Source: Acidimicrobiales bacterium (lineage in GTDB: Bacteria; Actinomycetota; Acidimicrobiia; Acidimicrobiales; Aldehydirespiratoraceae). From it: DNA of 64,000 nucleotides. Positions 39,857-49,571 of the stretch are shown here, piece by piece; the first letter of the stretch is position 1, and the number at the start of each line of letters is the position of its first letter. The notes below the pieces were generated by a model. It was not told the origin of the DNA. It searched no databases and saw only the letters and a list, made by a program, of their open reading frames with translations. The DNA is taken from contig JAWPML010000001.1 of the NCBI GenBank assembly GCA_033344915.1, positions 3,367,736 through 3,431,735 of the forward strand. Direction: 5' to 3'. The position numbers and the translations under genes are program-made.

Positions 39857-41029
39857 ATGGATCACGATGTTCTCGACCGGATCGAGCAGTCCGGTCCGCT
39901 GTTCGCCGAACGCGCCGCGGAGGCCGAGGAGGCGGGTCGCCTCACCGACGACGTCGTCGCGCGGTTGAAGGACAGCGGGCTCGTCCGCCTGCTCCAACCG
40001 GCGGACTTCGGTGGCTACGAGGCCGACCCGCGCGACTTCCTGACCGCGGCGATGGACGTGGGTACCTGGTGCCCGGCGGCCGGCTGGGTGTCCGGCGTCG
40101 TCGGGGTCCACCCGTGGGAGCTCGCGCTCCAGGACGAACGTGTCCAGGAGGAAGTGTGGGGCGACGACCCGGACACGTGGATCGCCTCGCCGTACTCCCC
40201 GGGAGGCATCGCGACCCCGGTGGACGGCGGCTACCAGGTCACCGGGCACTGGAATTTCTCCTCCGGCACCGACCTGTGCACCTGGATCGTCCTCGGCGCT
40301 CGCCTGCAGAACGACGAGGGTCAGGTGGTGGGGGCGCTGCACATCATGCTCCCCCGATCCGACTACGAGGTCGTCGAGGACAGCTGGAACGTCTCGGGCC
40401 TCGAGGGCACCGGCAGCAAGGACATCGCCGTCACGGACATGTTCGTGCCCACGTATCGCACGATCGACGTGGTGAAGGTGCTCAACGGCCAGGCGTTCGA
40501 GGAGTCCAGCCGCAGCCAGCCGCTCTACAAGATGCCGTGGTCGTCGTTGTTCCCGAGCGCCGTGACCGCCGGCGTCATCGGTATCGCCGAAGGCGTGCTG
40601 AAGAGCGCAGTCGACTACCAGCGCGACCGGGTCAGCGCGGTGGGTGTCGCGCAGGCGACCGACCCCCACACCCGAGCGACGATCGGCGAGGCGGCGTCGG
40701 AGATCCGGGGCGCCCGGGCCCAGCTGCTCTACAACGCCGGCGAGCTCTACGACGCCGTGCGGGCCGGTCACGACATCTCGATCGAACAACGGGTGGCGTG
40801 TCGGCGCGACCAGGTGCGCGTGGCGTGGCGCGCCGCGGAGGCGGCCGACAAGGTGTTCGCCATCTGTGGCGGCAACTCGATCCGCCTCGACAACCCGGTC
40901 CAACGGTTCTGGCGGGGCATGCACGCCGGCCTGCACCACGGGATCCTCGTGCGGGGCCACATCTACGATGCCGCCGCCGGAATGCTGTGGGGCGAGCCGC
41001 CGAGCGGCCCGGCCGGCATGACGATCTGA
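39857..41029 (+). CDS. HsaA-like flavin-dependent aromatic/steroid-ring hydroxylase, oxygenase component
   Basis: 390 residues from the ATG at 39857; AAGGAG seven bases upstream decides it over a GTG at 39842. The fold is acyl-CoA-dehydrogenase-like: RLTDDVVARLKDSGLVRLLQ, the flavin-side strand YQVTGHWNFSSGTDLCTWIV, and the C-terminal helix RFWRGMHAGLHHG with the His of the two-component monooxygenases. HsaA hydroxylates a phenol (3-HSA in steroid breakdown) using reduced FMN supplied by HsaB. No HsaB reductase is seen here. It heads the catabolic operon, followed by HsaD-, HsaE-, HsaG- and HsaF-like genes. Substrate may be a different aromatic ring. Confidence 0.8.
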   Translation: MDHDVLDRIEQSGPLFAERAAEAEEAGRLTDDVVARLKDSGLVRLLQPADFGGYEADPRDFLTAAMDVGTWCPAAGWVSGVVGVHPWELALQDERVQEEVWGDDPDTWIASPYSPGGIATPVDGGYQVTGHWNFSSGTDLCTWIVLGARLQNDEGQVVGALHIMLPRSDYEVVEDSWNVSGLEGTGSKDIAVTDMFVPTYRTIDVVKVLNGQAFEESSRSQPLYKMPWSSLFPSAVTAGVIGIAEGVLKSAVDYQRDRVSAVGVAQATDPHTRATIGEAASEIRGARAQLLYNAGELYDAVRAGHDISIEQRVACRRDQVRVAWRAAEAADKVFAICGGNSIRLDNPVQRFWRGMHAGLHHGILVRGHIYDAAAGMLWGEPPSGPAGMTI

Positions 41030-41042
41030 GGGGCGACCGACC

Positions 41043-41900
41043 ATGACGGACCTGACCGCGCAGAACACCACCCGCACCATCGAGACGCCGGACGGCGAGC
41101 TCCACTACCACGAGGCCGGCGACGGGCCGCCGCTCGTGCTGCTCCACGGCTCCGGCCCCGGCGTGAGTGCCTGGGCCAACTTCGGCGACAATCTCGCCTC
41201 GTTCGCCGGTCATTTCCGCACGCTGGCCCTCGACCTCCCGGGGTTCGGTCGCTCGTACGAACCCGACACCCCGGCGCCGTTGCACGGCCCCACCGCCGTC
41301 GTCGCGTTCCTCGATGCGCTCGGCATCGACCGTGCGCCCATTGTCGGCAACTCGCTCGGCGGCAACATCGCGGCCCGGGTCGCTGCCGACCACCCGGCTC
41401 GGGTCTCCCGGCTGGTGACGATGGGCGGCGTCGGCGTCCCGATCTTCAGCCCCCTGCCGTCGGAAGGCATCAGCCGCCTCGTCGACTTCGTCGAGGATCC
41501 GACCCGCAGCCGGCTGGTCGAGTGGATGCGCACGATGGTCTACGACCCGGCAATGCTCACCGACGACTTCGTCGAGCAGCGGTGGCAGGTGGCCAGCACA
41601 CCGGAGGCCCTCGAAGGAATCCGCCGGATCTACAGCCGCGAGATGCTCGGCGTGCTGCGCGACATGATGCTCGACAACACCGAGACGTTCGCCCTGCTCC
41701 GCCGCATCGAGGCGCCGACGCTGGTGACCTGGGGGCGCGACGATCGCGTCACCCCGCTCGACGGATTCCTCGCCCCGATGCGGCTGATCCGCAACGCCGA
41801 ACTCCACGTCTTCCCCGACTGCGGCCACTGGGCGATGCTCGAACGCAAGGACGACTGGGAGCGGGTCGTGCTGTCGTTCCTGACCCGGGACGGGGACTGA
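41043..41900 (+). CDS. Meta-cleavage product hydrolase (HsaD/BphD-like)
   Basis: 285 residues, alpha/beta-hydrolase. LVLLHGSGPGVSAWANF is the oxyanion strand typical of C-C bond hydrolases, the nucleophile elbow is VGNSLGGNIA (Ser), the acid Asp is in TLVTWGRDDRVTPLDGF and the base His in PDCGHWAMLER. The family hydrolyses the dienoate made by extradiol ring cleavage, giving a shorter dienoate and a carboxylic acid. The gene starts 13 bases after the HsaA-like gene and precedes the hydratase by four bases, so it is in one operon. Confidence 0.87.
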   Translation: MTDLTAQNTTRTIETPDGELHYHEAGDGPPLVLLHGSGPGVSAWANFGDNLASFAGHFRTLALDLPGFGRSYEPDTPAPLHGPTAVVAFLDALGIDRAPIVGNSLGGNIAARVAADHPARVSRLVTMGGVGVPIFSPLPSEGISRLVDFVEDPTRSRLVEWMRTMVYDPAMLTDDFVEQRWQVASTPEALEGIRRIYSREMLGVLRDMMLDNTETFALLRRIEAPTLVTWGRDDRVTPLDGFLAPMRLIRNAELHVFPDCGHWAMLERKDDWERVVLSFLTRDGD

Positions 41901-41904
41901 TCCG

Positions 41905-42735
41905 GTGACCACGACCAGCCCGGACGCCGCTCGCGAGGCCGCCCTGCAGTCGGCGGCCGACCGGCTCATCGCGGCCGCCGACACGGCCGCGCCGTGCCCG
42001 CCGGTGCGCGACCTCGTGCCCGACGCCACGCTGGCGGACGGCTACGCCGTGCAGCGACTCGTGCGGGAACGAACCGAGGCGGGTCGCCGCCGGGTCGGCC
42101 GCAAGATCGGCCTCACCTCGGCGGCCGTGCAGCAGCAGATGGGCGTCGACACGCCGGACGTCGGCGTGCTCCATGCCGACATGGCGTTCGCCGACGGCCA
42201 GACGATCCCGTTCGCGAGCCTGCTCCAACCCCGCATCGAGGCCGAGGTCGCGTTCGTGCTCGGCGCCGATCTCCCGTCGGCGCCGGTCACCGCGCCCGAC
42301 GTCGCCGCGGCGACCGACCATGTCGTGGCCGCGATCGAAGTGTGCGCCAGCCGCATCGCCGGATGGGACATCACGATCTTCGACACCGTGGCCGACAACG
42401 CATCCTCGGGCGTCTTCGTGTTGGGCGACACGCCGGTCGCGCTGGACCAGATCCACGATGCCCTGCCCGGCGCCGAGATGACCGTGGTCTGCGAGGGCGA
42501 CGTGATCAGTGTCGGCACCGGTGCCGCCTGCATGGACCATCCGATCAACGCCGTGGTCTGGTTGGCCAACGCCGTGGCCGAGCAGGACGAGCCGCTGCGA
42601 GCCGGCGAGATCATCCTCTCCGGCAGCCTCGGCCCGCTCGTACCCGCGCGCGCCGGGGCCACGTACGAAGCGACGATCACCGGCCTCGGCTCGGTCCGCG
42701 CCGTGTTCGGACCCGCCGAGAGCGGCAACCCATGA
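41905..42735 (+). CDS. 2-hydroxypenta-2,4-dienoate hydratase (HsaE/MhpD-like)
   Basis: 276 residues from a GTG at 41905. The FAH-type hydratase fold is marked by [20 protein letters not shown], the metal-ligand region [34 protein letters not shown] and [14 protein letters not shown]. It hydrates the dienoate released by the hydrolase, producing 4-hydroxy-2-oxovalerate. Its TGA overlaps the ATG of the acetaldehyde dehydrogenase (ATGA), indicating coupled translation. Confidence 0.88.
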   Translation: MTTTSPDAAREAALQSAADRLIAAADTAAPCPPVRDLVPDATLADGYAVQRLVRERTEAGRRRVGRKIGLTSAAVQQQMGVDTPDVGVLHADMAFADGQTIPFASLLQPRIEAEVAFVLGADLPSAPVTAPDVAAATDHVVAAIEVCASRIAGWDITIFDTVADNASSGVFVLGDTPVALDQIHDALPGAEMTVVCEGDVISVGTGAACMDHPINAVVWLANAVAEQDEPLRAGEIILSGSLGPLVPARAGATYEATITGLGSVRAVFGPAESGNP

Positions 42736-43622
42736 CCGTCACCGCGGCGATCGTCGGGACGGGGAACATCGGCACGGACCTGCTCCACAAACTCTGTCGA
42801 TCCGACACGATCGAGCCGCGCTACATGGTCGGCATCGATCCCGAGAGCGCCGGCCTGCGGGCCGCCGCCGCAATGGGACTCGAGACCTCCGCGGGCGGGG
42901 CGGACTGGCTCCTCGCCCAGGCGGAAGCCCCGGATCTCGTGTTCGAGGCCACGTCCGCAGGTATCCATGCGGCCAACGCCCCCCGCTACGCCGCGGCGGG
43001 GATCCGGGCGGTGGACCTCACCCCGGCCGCGGTCGGCCCGTTCGTCGTCCCGCCCGTCAACCTGACGACCCACGCCGCGGCCGACAACGTCAACATGGTC
43101 ACCTGCGGCGGCCAGGCGACGATCCCCATGGTCCACGCGGTGTCGCGGGTGACGCCGGTCGCCTACGCCGAGATCGTCGCCACGGTTGCGTCGGTGTCGG
43201 CGGGCCCCGGCACCCGGGCCAACATCGACGAGTTCACCCGCTCGACGGCAGCCGCCGTCGAGCAGCTCGGTGGGGCCGATCGGGGCAAGGCGATCATCAT
43301 CCTGAATCCCGCCGAGCCGCCGCTCATCATGCGCGACACGATCTTCTGCTCGCTCGAACCCGATGCGGACGAGAGTGCCGTCACCACGTCGATCGAGGAG
43401 GTCGTCGCCGAGGTCCAGCAGTACGTCCCCGGCTACCGGCTGCTGCGGCCGCCCCAGTTCGATGCCGACATCACCCCCGACGGTCGCGGCCGCGTGGCCA
43501 TCTTCATCGAGGTCGAGGGGGCGGGCGACTTCCTCCCGCCCTACGCGGGCAACCTCGACATCATGACGGCGGCGGCGGTGAAGGTCGGCGAGGTCCTCGC
43601 CGCCGGGAAGGTGACCGCCTGA
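42732..43622 (+). CDS. Acetaldehyde/propanal dehydrogenase (CoA-acylating), HsaG/MhpF-like
   Basis: 296 residues. [20 protein letters not shown] is the NAD-binding motif; the catalytic Cys is in [37 protein letters not shown] and [17 protein letters not shown] are the conserved downstream blocks. It converts acetaldehyde or propanal from the aldolase to acyl-CoA, with substrate channelling through the aldolase complex. The four-base overlap with the hydratase and the TGATG junction with the aldolase gene fit obligate partnership. Confidence 0.92.
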   Translation: MTVTAAIVGTGNIGTDLLHKLCRSDTIEPRYMVGIDPESAGLRAAAAMGLETSAGGADWLLAQAEAPDLVFEATSAGIHAANAPRYAAAGIRAVDLTPAAVGPFVVPPVNLTTHAAADNVNMVTCGGQATIPMVHAVSRVTPVAYAEIVATVASVSAGPGTRANIDEFTRSTAAAVEQLGGADRGKAIIILNPAEPPLIMRDTIFCSLEPDADESAVTTSIEEVVAEVQQYVPGYRLLRPPQFDADITPDGRGRVAIFIEVEGAGDFLPPYAGNLDIMTAAAVKVGEVLAAGKVTA

Positions 43623-44659
43623 TGCCCTTCTCCGAGACCCTCGACGTCCGCATGACCGACTCGTCACTGCGCGACGGTTCCCACGCCAAGGGCCACCAGT
43701 TCACCGAGGCCGACGTGACCGCGATCGTCGACGGCCTCGCCGGCGCCGGCGTGCCCGTCATCGAGGTCACCCACGGCGACGGCCTGGCCGGATCGTCATA
43801 CAACTACGGCTTCTCGGCGGTCGACGAACGCCGGCTCATGGAAGCTGCCGTCGACACGGCCGCCGGTCGTTCCCTGATCGCGGCGCTGATGCTCCCGGGC
43901 CTCGCCACGATGGACGACATCCGCGCCAGTCGCGATCTCGGCGTGTCCGTCATGCGGGTCGCCACCCACTGCACCGAAGCCGACATCGCCCGGCAACACT
44001 TCGGGATCGCCCGCGAGCTCGGGCTCGAGACCGTCGGCTTCCTGATGATGGCGCACAGCCAGGCGCCCGACGCGCTGGCCGTGCAGGCGAGGACCATGGC
44101 GGACGCGGGTTGCCAGTGCGTCTATGTCGTCGACTCGGCGGGCGCGATGATCCTCGATGAGGCGAGCGACCGGGTCGCCGCCCTCGTGGCCGAACTCGGC
44201 GACGACGCGCAGGTCGGCTTCCACGGTCATCAGAACCTCGGCCTCGGCGTGGCCAACGCGGTGCTCGCGGCCCGTGCCGGCGCCGTGCAGATCGATGCCT
44301 CCACCCGGGCGTTCGGCGCCGGGTCCGGCAACCCGCCCACGGAGGCGCTCGCCGCCGTGTTCGATCGGCTCGGCATCCGCACCGGCGTGGACGCGTTGCG
44401 CATGTTCGACGTCGCCGAGGAGGTCGTCCGCCCGGTGATGAACGACGAGTGCGTGCTCGACCGCATGAGCCTGATCATGGGGTATGCCGGCGTCTACTCG
44501 AGCTTCCTGCGCCACGCGTACCGGGCGGCCGAGCGCTACGACGTGTCCGGGGCCGAGATCCTGCTGCGCTGTGGCGAACGAAAGCTGGTCGGTGGCCAGG
44601 AGGACCAGATCATCGACATCGCGATCGAGCTGCAGAGCGAGACGAGGGCGCGCGACTAG
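43622..44659 (+). CDS. 4-hydroxy-2-oxovalerate aldolase, HsaF/MhpE-like
   Basis: 345 residues. [20 protein letters not shown] is the DmpG-family N-terminus with the metal-binding RDGSHA, then [30 protein letters not shown] and [20 protein letters not shown], whose His residues bind manganese. The C-terminal DmpG-type domain ([20 protein letters not shown]) contacts the dehydrogenase. It splits 4-hydroxy-2-oxovalerate (or -hexanoate) to pyruvate and the aldehyde. Complete in length and sequence. Confidence 0.93.
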   Translation: MPFSETLDVRMTDSSLRDGSHAKGHQFTEADVTAIVDGLAGAGVPVIEVTHGDGLAGSSYNYGFSAVDERRLMEAAVDTAAGRSLIAALMLPGLATMDDIRASRDLGVSVMRVATHCTEADIARQHFGIARELGLETVGFLMMAHSQAPDALAVQARTMADAGCQCVYVVDSAGAMILDEASDRVAALVAELGDDAQVGFHGHQNLGLGVANAVLAARAGAVQIDASTRAFGAGSGNPPTEALAAVFDRLGIRTGVDALRMFDVAEEVVRPVMNDECVLDRMSLIMGYAGVYSSFLRHAYRAAERYDVSGAEILLRCGERKLVGGQEDQIIDIAIELQSETRARD

Positions 44660-44677
44660 TACCGTCGGGCGCAGATC

Positions 44678-45430
44678 ATGGGGAACACGGACGACACGGA
44701 GCAACGCCGTTCCGTGCTCGGCCGCGTGGACACGATCCTGTCGGCCTTCGACGACTCGGACCAGGTGCTCACGCTCCAGGATCTGACCGATCGGTCCGGG
44801 CTGCCGAAGTCGACAGTGCATCGCATGATCGAACAGCTGGTCGGCATGGGTTGGCTGGAGCGCGACTTCGACGGGTACCGCGTCGGGATGCGGCTCTTCG
44901 AGATCGGCGGCCTCGCCACCCGACGGCGCCGGCTCACCGAGTCGGCGACCCCCCACCTGCACGCGCTCTCCACGAGCACGGGTTTCGCCGTTCAGCTCGG
45001 CGTCCTCGACGGGGACGAGGTCATCTATCTCCACCGCGTCACCGCAGGCGATTTCGACCTTCCGACCCGCGACGGAGGTCGCAAGCCTGCGTACTGCACC
45101 GGGCTCGGCAAGGCGATGCTCGCCTTCGACCCGGAAGCAGCGGCAGAAGTGCTCGCCGGCGATCTCCCCCGCCGCACGGCCTGCACGCTGACCACCCCCG
45201 ACGCGCTGGCCGCCGAGCTCGACGTCATCGCCCGGACCGGCGTCGCACACGACCGTGAAGAGGCCTACGAGGGTCTGACCTGCGTGGCCGCCCCGTTGCG
45301 CAGCACCGGCCGGGCGATCGCGGCCGTGTCGGTCACCGGGCCGACCGACCGGTTCGACGCCGACCTCGTCGCGCCCATGGTCGTGCAGACCGCCGCCGCC
45401 ATCTGGGCGGAGCGATTCCCGCGACGGTGA
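44678..45430 (+). CDS. IclR-family transcriptional regulator
   Basis: 250 residues. The N-terminal winged helix holds SVLGRVDTILSAFDDSDQVL, LTLQDLTDRSGLPKSTVHRM and LVGMGWLERD; the C-terminal effector domain has the LGVLDGDEVIYLHRV, YCTGLGKAMLAFDPE and TCVAAPLRSTGRAIAAVSVT landmarks of IclR. These regulators bind aromatic-pathway metabolites. Placed 18 bases behind the aldolase gene, on the same strand, so part of or downstream to the catabolic operon it probably controls. Confidence 0.88.
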   Translation: MGNTDDTEQRRSVLGRVDTILSAFDDSDQVLTLQDLTDRSGLPKSTVHRMIEQLVGMGWLERDFDGYRVGMRLFEIGGLATRRRRLTESATPHLHALSTSTGFAVQLGVLDGDEVIYLHRVTAGDFDLPTRDGGRKPAYCTGLGKAMLAFDPEAAAEVLAGDLPRRTACTLTTPDALAAELDVIARTGVAHDREEAYEGLTCVAAPLRSTGRAIAAVSVTGPTDRFDADLVAPMVVQTAAAIWAERFPRR

Positions 45431-45514
45431 TCCGTCCCACTCTGTGGCATCGCTTGCTGCCGCAGTACCGGTGCGCGTCTACCGTGCACGGATATCCGGT
45501 GCCCGGAGGCCTCC

Positions 45515-46396
45515 ATGTCCAATCTGTCGCTCGGCTATCTCCGTCTGCGAACCCCGAACCTCGACGCGTGGGACGCCTTCGCCGCGGACGTGCTCGGGTT
45601 CATGCCGGCCGCCGGGCCGGACCAGACCAGCCGCTACTTCCGCTGGGACGACCATCCCTACCGGCTCCACCTCGAGCCCGGTGAGGACGCCGACCTGCTC
45701 GCGATCGGCTGGGAGGCGACGGACGATCTCGCCCTCGAGACCCTGGTCACCGCGCTCGAGGCCGACGGCATCACCGTCACCCGCGGGGCGGACGAAGAGG
45801 CGGCGGCACGGCTCGTGTCCGGCTTCGTCTCCTTCACCGATCCGGCCGGCGCGCCGGTGGAGATCTTCTGGGGTCCGATCTTCGACCACGAACGGGTGGT
45901 CACCCCCCTCGTCTCCGGCTTCGTCACCGGCGAGATGGGCTTCGGTCACGTCGTCACCTCCGTGGAGAACCTCCAGGACGCCGTCGACTTCTACCGTCGG
46001 CATCTCGGCTTCCATCTCCGCAACACCTGGGACATCGGCGTCATGGAGATGGCGTTCCTCAGCCCCAACGCGCGCCACCACAGCCTCGCCTTCGGCGCGG
46101 GCATGCCCGGCCCGGGCCGACTCCGCCACTTCATGGTCGAGGCCGCGACGATCGACGATGTCGGCTACGCCCAGGACCGTTGCCTCGACGCCGGGGTGCC
46201 GGTGATCATGGGCCTCGGTCGGCACACCAACGACCACATGCTCTCGTTCTACTGCGAGGGCCCGGACGGCTTCCTCGTGGAGTTCGGTTGGGGCGGACTC
46301 CAGATCGACGACCCGGCCGACGTGCCGATGTACCAGATCACCAAGCCGAGTGTGTGGGGCCACCGGCCGATCCTGACCCGCCGTGACCTCGGCTGA
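45515..46396 (+). CDS. Extradiol ring-cleavage dioxygenase (HsaC/BphC-like, type I VOC)
   Basis: 293 residues from the ATG at 45515 (GGAGG six bases upstream). Two VOC repeats; only the C-terminal one binds iron, through His145 (GFGHVVTSV), His205 (RLRHFMVE) and Glu256 (FLVEFGWG). Catalytic His189 (NARHHS), His241 and Tyr246 (HMLSFY) are at the BphC positions. It opens a catechol ring between the hydroxylated and the adjacent carbon. With the HsaA-like and HsaD-like genes it provides the middle of the meta-cleavage pathway. The final 14 bases overlap the sulfatase start. Confidence 0.9.
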   Translation: MSNLSLGYLRLRTPNLDAWDAFAADVLGFMPAAGPDQTSRYFRWDDHPYRLHLEPGEDADLLAIGWEATDDLALETLVTALEADGITVTRGADEEAAARLVSGFVSFTDPAGAPVEIFWGPIFDHERVVTPLVSGFVTGEMGFGHVVTSVENLQDAVDFYRRHLGFHLRNTWDIGVMEMAFLSPNARHHSLAFGAGMPGPGRLRHFMVEAATIDDVGYAQDRCLDAGVPVIMGLGRHTNDHMLSFYCEGPDGFLVEFGWGGLQIDDPADVPMYQITKPSVWGHRPILTRRDLG

Positions 46397-48674
46397 CGGC
46401 GCCGACGACCCGACGCTCGGCGGGCGGATCGATCGCCTCGTCGGCGATTCCGAACCGGCGTGGCCGGAGCCGGTCGTGCCCCCGGCGCCGGGCCCGAACG
46501 TGGTGGTCGTCCTGCTCGACGATCTGGGCTTCAGCGACATCGGCCCCTACGGGTCCGAGATCCCGACGCCCAACCTCGACCGACTCGCCGACGCTGGCGT
46601 CTGCTTCTCGAACTACCACACCAGTCCCCTGTGCTCGCCGTCTCGTGCCGCGCTGCTGACCGGACGCAACCCCCACCGGGCCGGCTTCGGCGGCGTGGCC
46701 AACTTCGATCCGGGGTTCCCCGGCTGGGCGATGGAACTCGGCGCCGACGTCCCCACGCTGCCCGGCGTCCTGCGCGAGGCGGGCTACGCCACCTACGCCG
46801 TCGGCAAGTGGCACCTCACCCGCGACGCCGCGATGCATGACGGCGCCCCTCGGGATTCCTGGCCGCTCCAGTGCGGGTTCGATCGCTTCTACGGGATCCT
46901 CGAGGGCTGGACCAACCTGCACCACCCGCACCGGCTGGTGCGCGACAACTCGCCCGTCGACGTCGACGAGTACCCGGAGGGCTACTACTTCACCGACGAC
47001 ATCACCGACGAGGCGATCTCCTACCTCAAGGCTCTGCGCGCCCACGAGGCCGAGCGGCCGTTCTTTCTCTACCTCGCCCACGGTGCCGTCCACGGTCCGC
47101 TCCACGCGAAGCCCGACGACATGGCCCGCCACCGGGGCAACTACGACGTCGGGTGGGACGTCGTGCGGGAGCGACGGTTCGCCCGCCAACTCGAGCGCGG
47201 GCTCTTCCCCGACGGCACCGCGATGGCGCCGCGCAACCACGAACCCGGCCACGAGGTCGAGCCGTGGGACGACCACGACGCCGACGAACAGGCCCGGTTC
47301 GCGCGCTACATGGAGACCTACGCGGCGATGGTCGACAACGTCGATCAGAACCTGGGGCGCCTCCTCGACACGATCGAGGCGCTCGGCGACGCCGACAACA
47401 CGGTCGTCATCTTCACCTCCGACAACGGTGCGACCGAGGAGGGCGGGGCGAGCGGCTCCCGCAGCTACTTCAAACAGTTCGGCGGGCTCGGCGCCATGAC
47501 GGGCTGGGAGCTCGACACGCCCCGCGACCCCGAGCTCATCGGTGGGCCACGGGTCCTCGCCCACTACCCGCGCGGGTGGGGCATGGCATCCAACACACCG
47601 TTCCGCCTCTACAAGCGGTCGACCCACGCCGGCGGCGTGCGGGTGCCGATGATCGTCTCGTGGCCCGCCGGGGTGCCGGCGGACGGGCGCGGCGAGGTGC
47701 GGCTCCAGTACCAGTACGTCACCGACCTCTTCGCCACGGTGCTCGACCTCGTCGGTGCCGCCCCGGTCGACGGTCAGGACGGATCCAGCTTCGCTGCCGC
47801 CGTCACCGCAGGAGCGACGGCGAGCACCCACCTCGAGCAGTACAGCGAGTGCTTCGGTAACCGCAGCTTCTACCGCGACGGCTGGAAGCTCGTCGCCAGC
47901 CACCGGCGCGGCGCGCCCTACGACGACGAGGAGTGGGAGCTGTACGACATCGAGACCGACCCCACCGAGACGAACGACCTCGCCGCTGCCCAGCCCGAGC
48001 GGGTGGCCGAGCTCGCCGACGCGTGGGACGCGGCCGCCTGGGACAACCAGGTGTTCCCGCTCGACGACGGCACCGGGCTGCTCCAGCTCCTGCGCCGCCC
48101 GGACGATGCCCGGTTCCACGAGCCGGTACGCATCCTTCCCGGCACGCCCACGCTCGAGCGCTACCGATCGCAGCGCCTCATCGCCTTCCGCAGCTTCGCG
48201 GTGGACGTGGAACTCGACCACGGCCCCGACGATGCCGGTGTGCTGGTCGCCCACGGCGACCAGGGGGGCGGCTACTCGCTCTTCGTCGAGGACGGCACGC
48301 TGACGTTCGCCTACAACCACTACGGCGACGTCTCCCTGGTGCCGGCCGGACCACTCGCCGCCGGGCCCCACACGGTCACCCTCGACGCCGCGGCCACCGG
48401 GCGCTTCCTGTGGGACTTCACGGTGAGCGTGGACGGCGAGGAGGTCGCGACCCTTCCGGAGACACCGATCCTGCTCGGCTTCGCGCCGTTCCAGGGGATC
48501 GACGTCGGCATCGACCGACGCTCACCCGTGGTGTGGGACCTCTTCGAGCGCCACGGCTCGTTCCCCTACCGCGGCGAGATCCATGCCGTCACCTATCGGC
48601 CGGGACCACCGGCCGACTACGACCCCGAGCAGCTCGTCGACGCGCTCCGCGCCGCGGGGCGAGCCGGACAATAG
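46383..48674 (+). CDS. Arylsulfatase (formylglycine type), no signal peptide
   Basis: 763 residues from a GTG at 46383, inside the end of the dioxygenase gene. The sulfatase core is NVVVVLLDDLGFSDIG (metal Asp-Asp), SPLCSPSRAALLTGR with Cys84 to be converted to formylglycine (CxPSR), TYAVGKWHLT, and VIFTSDNGATEEGG. After about residue 560 there is a C-terminal beta-sandwich domain (FRSFAVDVELDHGPDDAG onward) as in mycobacterial ~780-residue arylsulfatases. No signal peptide, so it acts inside the cell on imported sulfate esters. The 14-base overlap with an extradiol dioxygenase suggests the ester yields a phenol or steroid for the same pathway. The formylglycine-generating enzyme is not in the window. 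Confidence 0.9.
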   Translation: MTSADGADDPTLGGRIDRLVGDSEPAWPEPVVPPAPGPNVVVVLLDDLGFSDIGPYGSEIPTPNLDRLADAGVCFSNYHTSPLCSPSRAALLTGRNPHRAGFGGVANFDPGFPGWAMELGADVPTLPGVLREAGYATYAVGKWHLTRDAAMHDGAPRDSWPLQCGFDRFYGILEGWTNLHHPHRLVRDNSPVDVDEYPEGYYFTDDITDEAISYLKALRAHEAERPFFLYLAHGAVHGPLHAKPDDMARHRGNYDVGWDVVRERRFARQLERGLFPDGTAMAPRNHEPGHEVEPWDDHDADEQARFARYMETYAAMVDNVDQNLGRLLDTIEALGDADNTVVIFTSDNGATEEGGASGSRSYFKQFGGLGAMTGWELDTPRDPELIGGPRVLAHYPRGWGMASNTPFRLYKRSTHAGGVRVPMIVSWPAGVPADGRGEVRLQYQYVTDLFATVLDLVGAAPVDGQDGSSFAAAVTAGATASTHLEQYSECFGNRSFYRDGWKLVASHRRGAPYDDEEWELYDIETDPTETNDLAAAQPERVAELADAWDAAAWDNQVFPLDDGTGLLQLLRRPDDARFHEPVRILPGTPTLERYRSQRLIAFRSFAVDVELDHGPDDAGVLVAHGDQGGGYSLFVEDGTLTFAYNHYGDVSLVPAGPLAAGPHTVTLDAAATGRFLWDFTVSVDGEEVATLPETPILLGFAPFQGIDVGIDRRSPVVWDLFERHGSFPYRGEIHAVTYRPGPPADYDPEQLVDALRAAGRAGQ

Positions 48675-48683
48675 GAGCCCGCC

Positions 48684-49571
48684 ATGATCGAAGTTGTCCC
48701 CCAGTCCCAGCACACCGGTGCCGAGATCCGCGGCGTCACCCTGTCGCCGGATCTCGACGAGGCGACCGTCGCCGAGATCCGGGCCGCCCTGTTGCGCTGG
48801 AAGGTGATCTTCTTTCGCGACCAGGACCTCGACCGCGACACCCACATCGCGCTCGGCGCGCGCTTCGGCGAGGTCACCCCGGCCCATCCCACCCTGCCGC
48901 CGCGGTTCCCCGACCACCCCGAGATCGTCGTCATCCAGAAGGACGCCCACGGCCACGACGACCCGGACGAGACGATCCTCGAACACCGGTGGCACAGCGA
49001 CGTCACCTACATGGCGGAACCGCCGATGGGATCGATCCTGCGGGCCGTCGAGCTCCCGCCCTACGGCGGCGACACCGAGTGGACGAACCTCGCCGCGGCC
49101 TACGCCGGACTGTCCACCCCGCTGAAGACGATGATCGACGACCTCACCGCGGTCCATCACAACGTGCTCCACCTGATGCGGGGCGAGCCGAACCAGCTCC
49201 AGAAGGACTTCGAGTCGGTCCGATTGCGGGCTCGCCACCCGCTCGTGTCGATCCACCCCGAGACGGGCGAGAAGGTCGTCTACGCGAACCCCGACTTCAC
49301 GAGCCACATCTACGAGCTGACCCGACCGGAGAGCGCACACGTCCTCGCCTGCCTCTACGACCAGCTCGCGAGCCGCGAGTTCACCGTGCGGTTCCGGTGG
49401 GAGCCGGGCTCGGTCGCCTTCTGGGACAACCGGGCCACCGCCCACCGTGCCCCGCTCGACGTGCCCGAGGGCTATCACCGCGAGATGGAACGGATCACCC
49501 TTCGCGGCGGGCCCCACACCGGGCCGACCGGCTTCGTCTCCGAGGAGTTCAGAGGCCCTGCGGGCGGTTGA
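48684..49571 (+). CDS. TauD/TfdA-family Fe(II)/2-oxoglutarate dioxygenase (alkylsulfatase AtsK-like)
   Basis: 295 residues. Iron ligands are His104 and Asp106 (HRWHSDVTYM) and His254 (ATAHRAPLDV); Arg270 in EMERITLRG would bind 2-oxoglutarate. The N-terminal GAEIRGVTLSPDLDEATVAE and VIFFRDQDL are standard for TauD. Such enzymes oxidatively release sulfite or sulfate from taurine or alkyl sulfates, or open ether-linked herbicides. Next to an arylsulfatase it may handle a second type of organosulfur substrate. Its end overlaps the convergent SDR gene by 23 bases. Confidence 0.87.
   Translation: MIEVVPQSQHTGAEIRGVTLSPDLDEATVAEIRAALLRWKVIFFRDQDLDRDTHIALGARFGEVTPAHPTLPPRFPDHPEIVVIQKDAHGHDDPDETILEHRWHSDVTYMAEPPMGSILRAVELPPYGGDTEWTNLAAAYAGLSTPLKTMIDDLTAVHHNVLHLMRGEPNQLQKDFESVRLRARHPLVSIHPETGEKVVYANPDFTSHIYELTRPESAHVLACLYDQLASREFTVRFRWEPGSVAFWDNRATAHRAPLDVPEGYHREMERITLRGGPHTGPTGFVSEEFRGPAGG

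Noticed and set aside
39857-41029. Simple acyl-CoA dehydrogenase
   Set aside because: Fold is shared, but the neighbours and the C-terminal His-containing helix fit the HsaA-type hydroxylases better.
38336-41080. A 914-codon open frame on the minus strand across the lipoprotein and HsaA-like genes
   Set aside because: Antisense shadow: it crosses two genes with solid family motifs and shows no motif itself.
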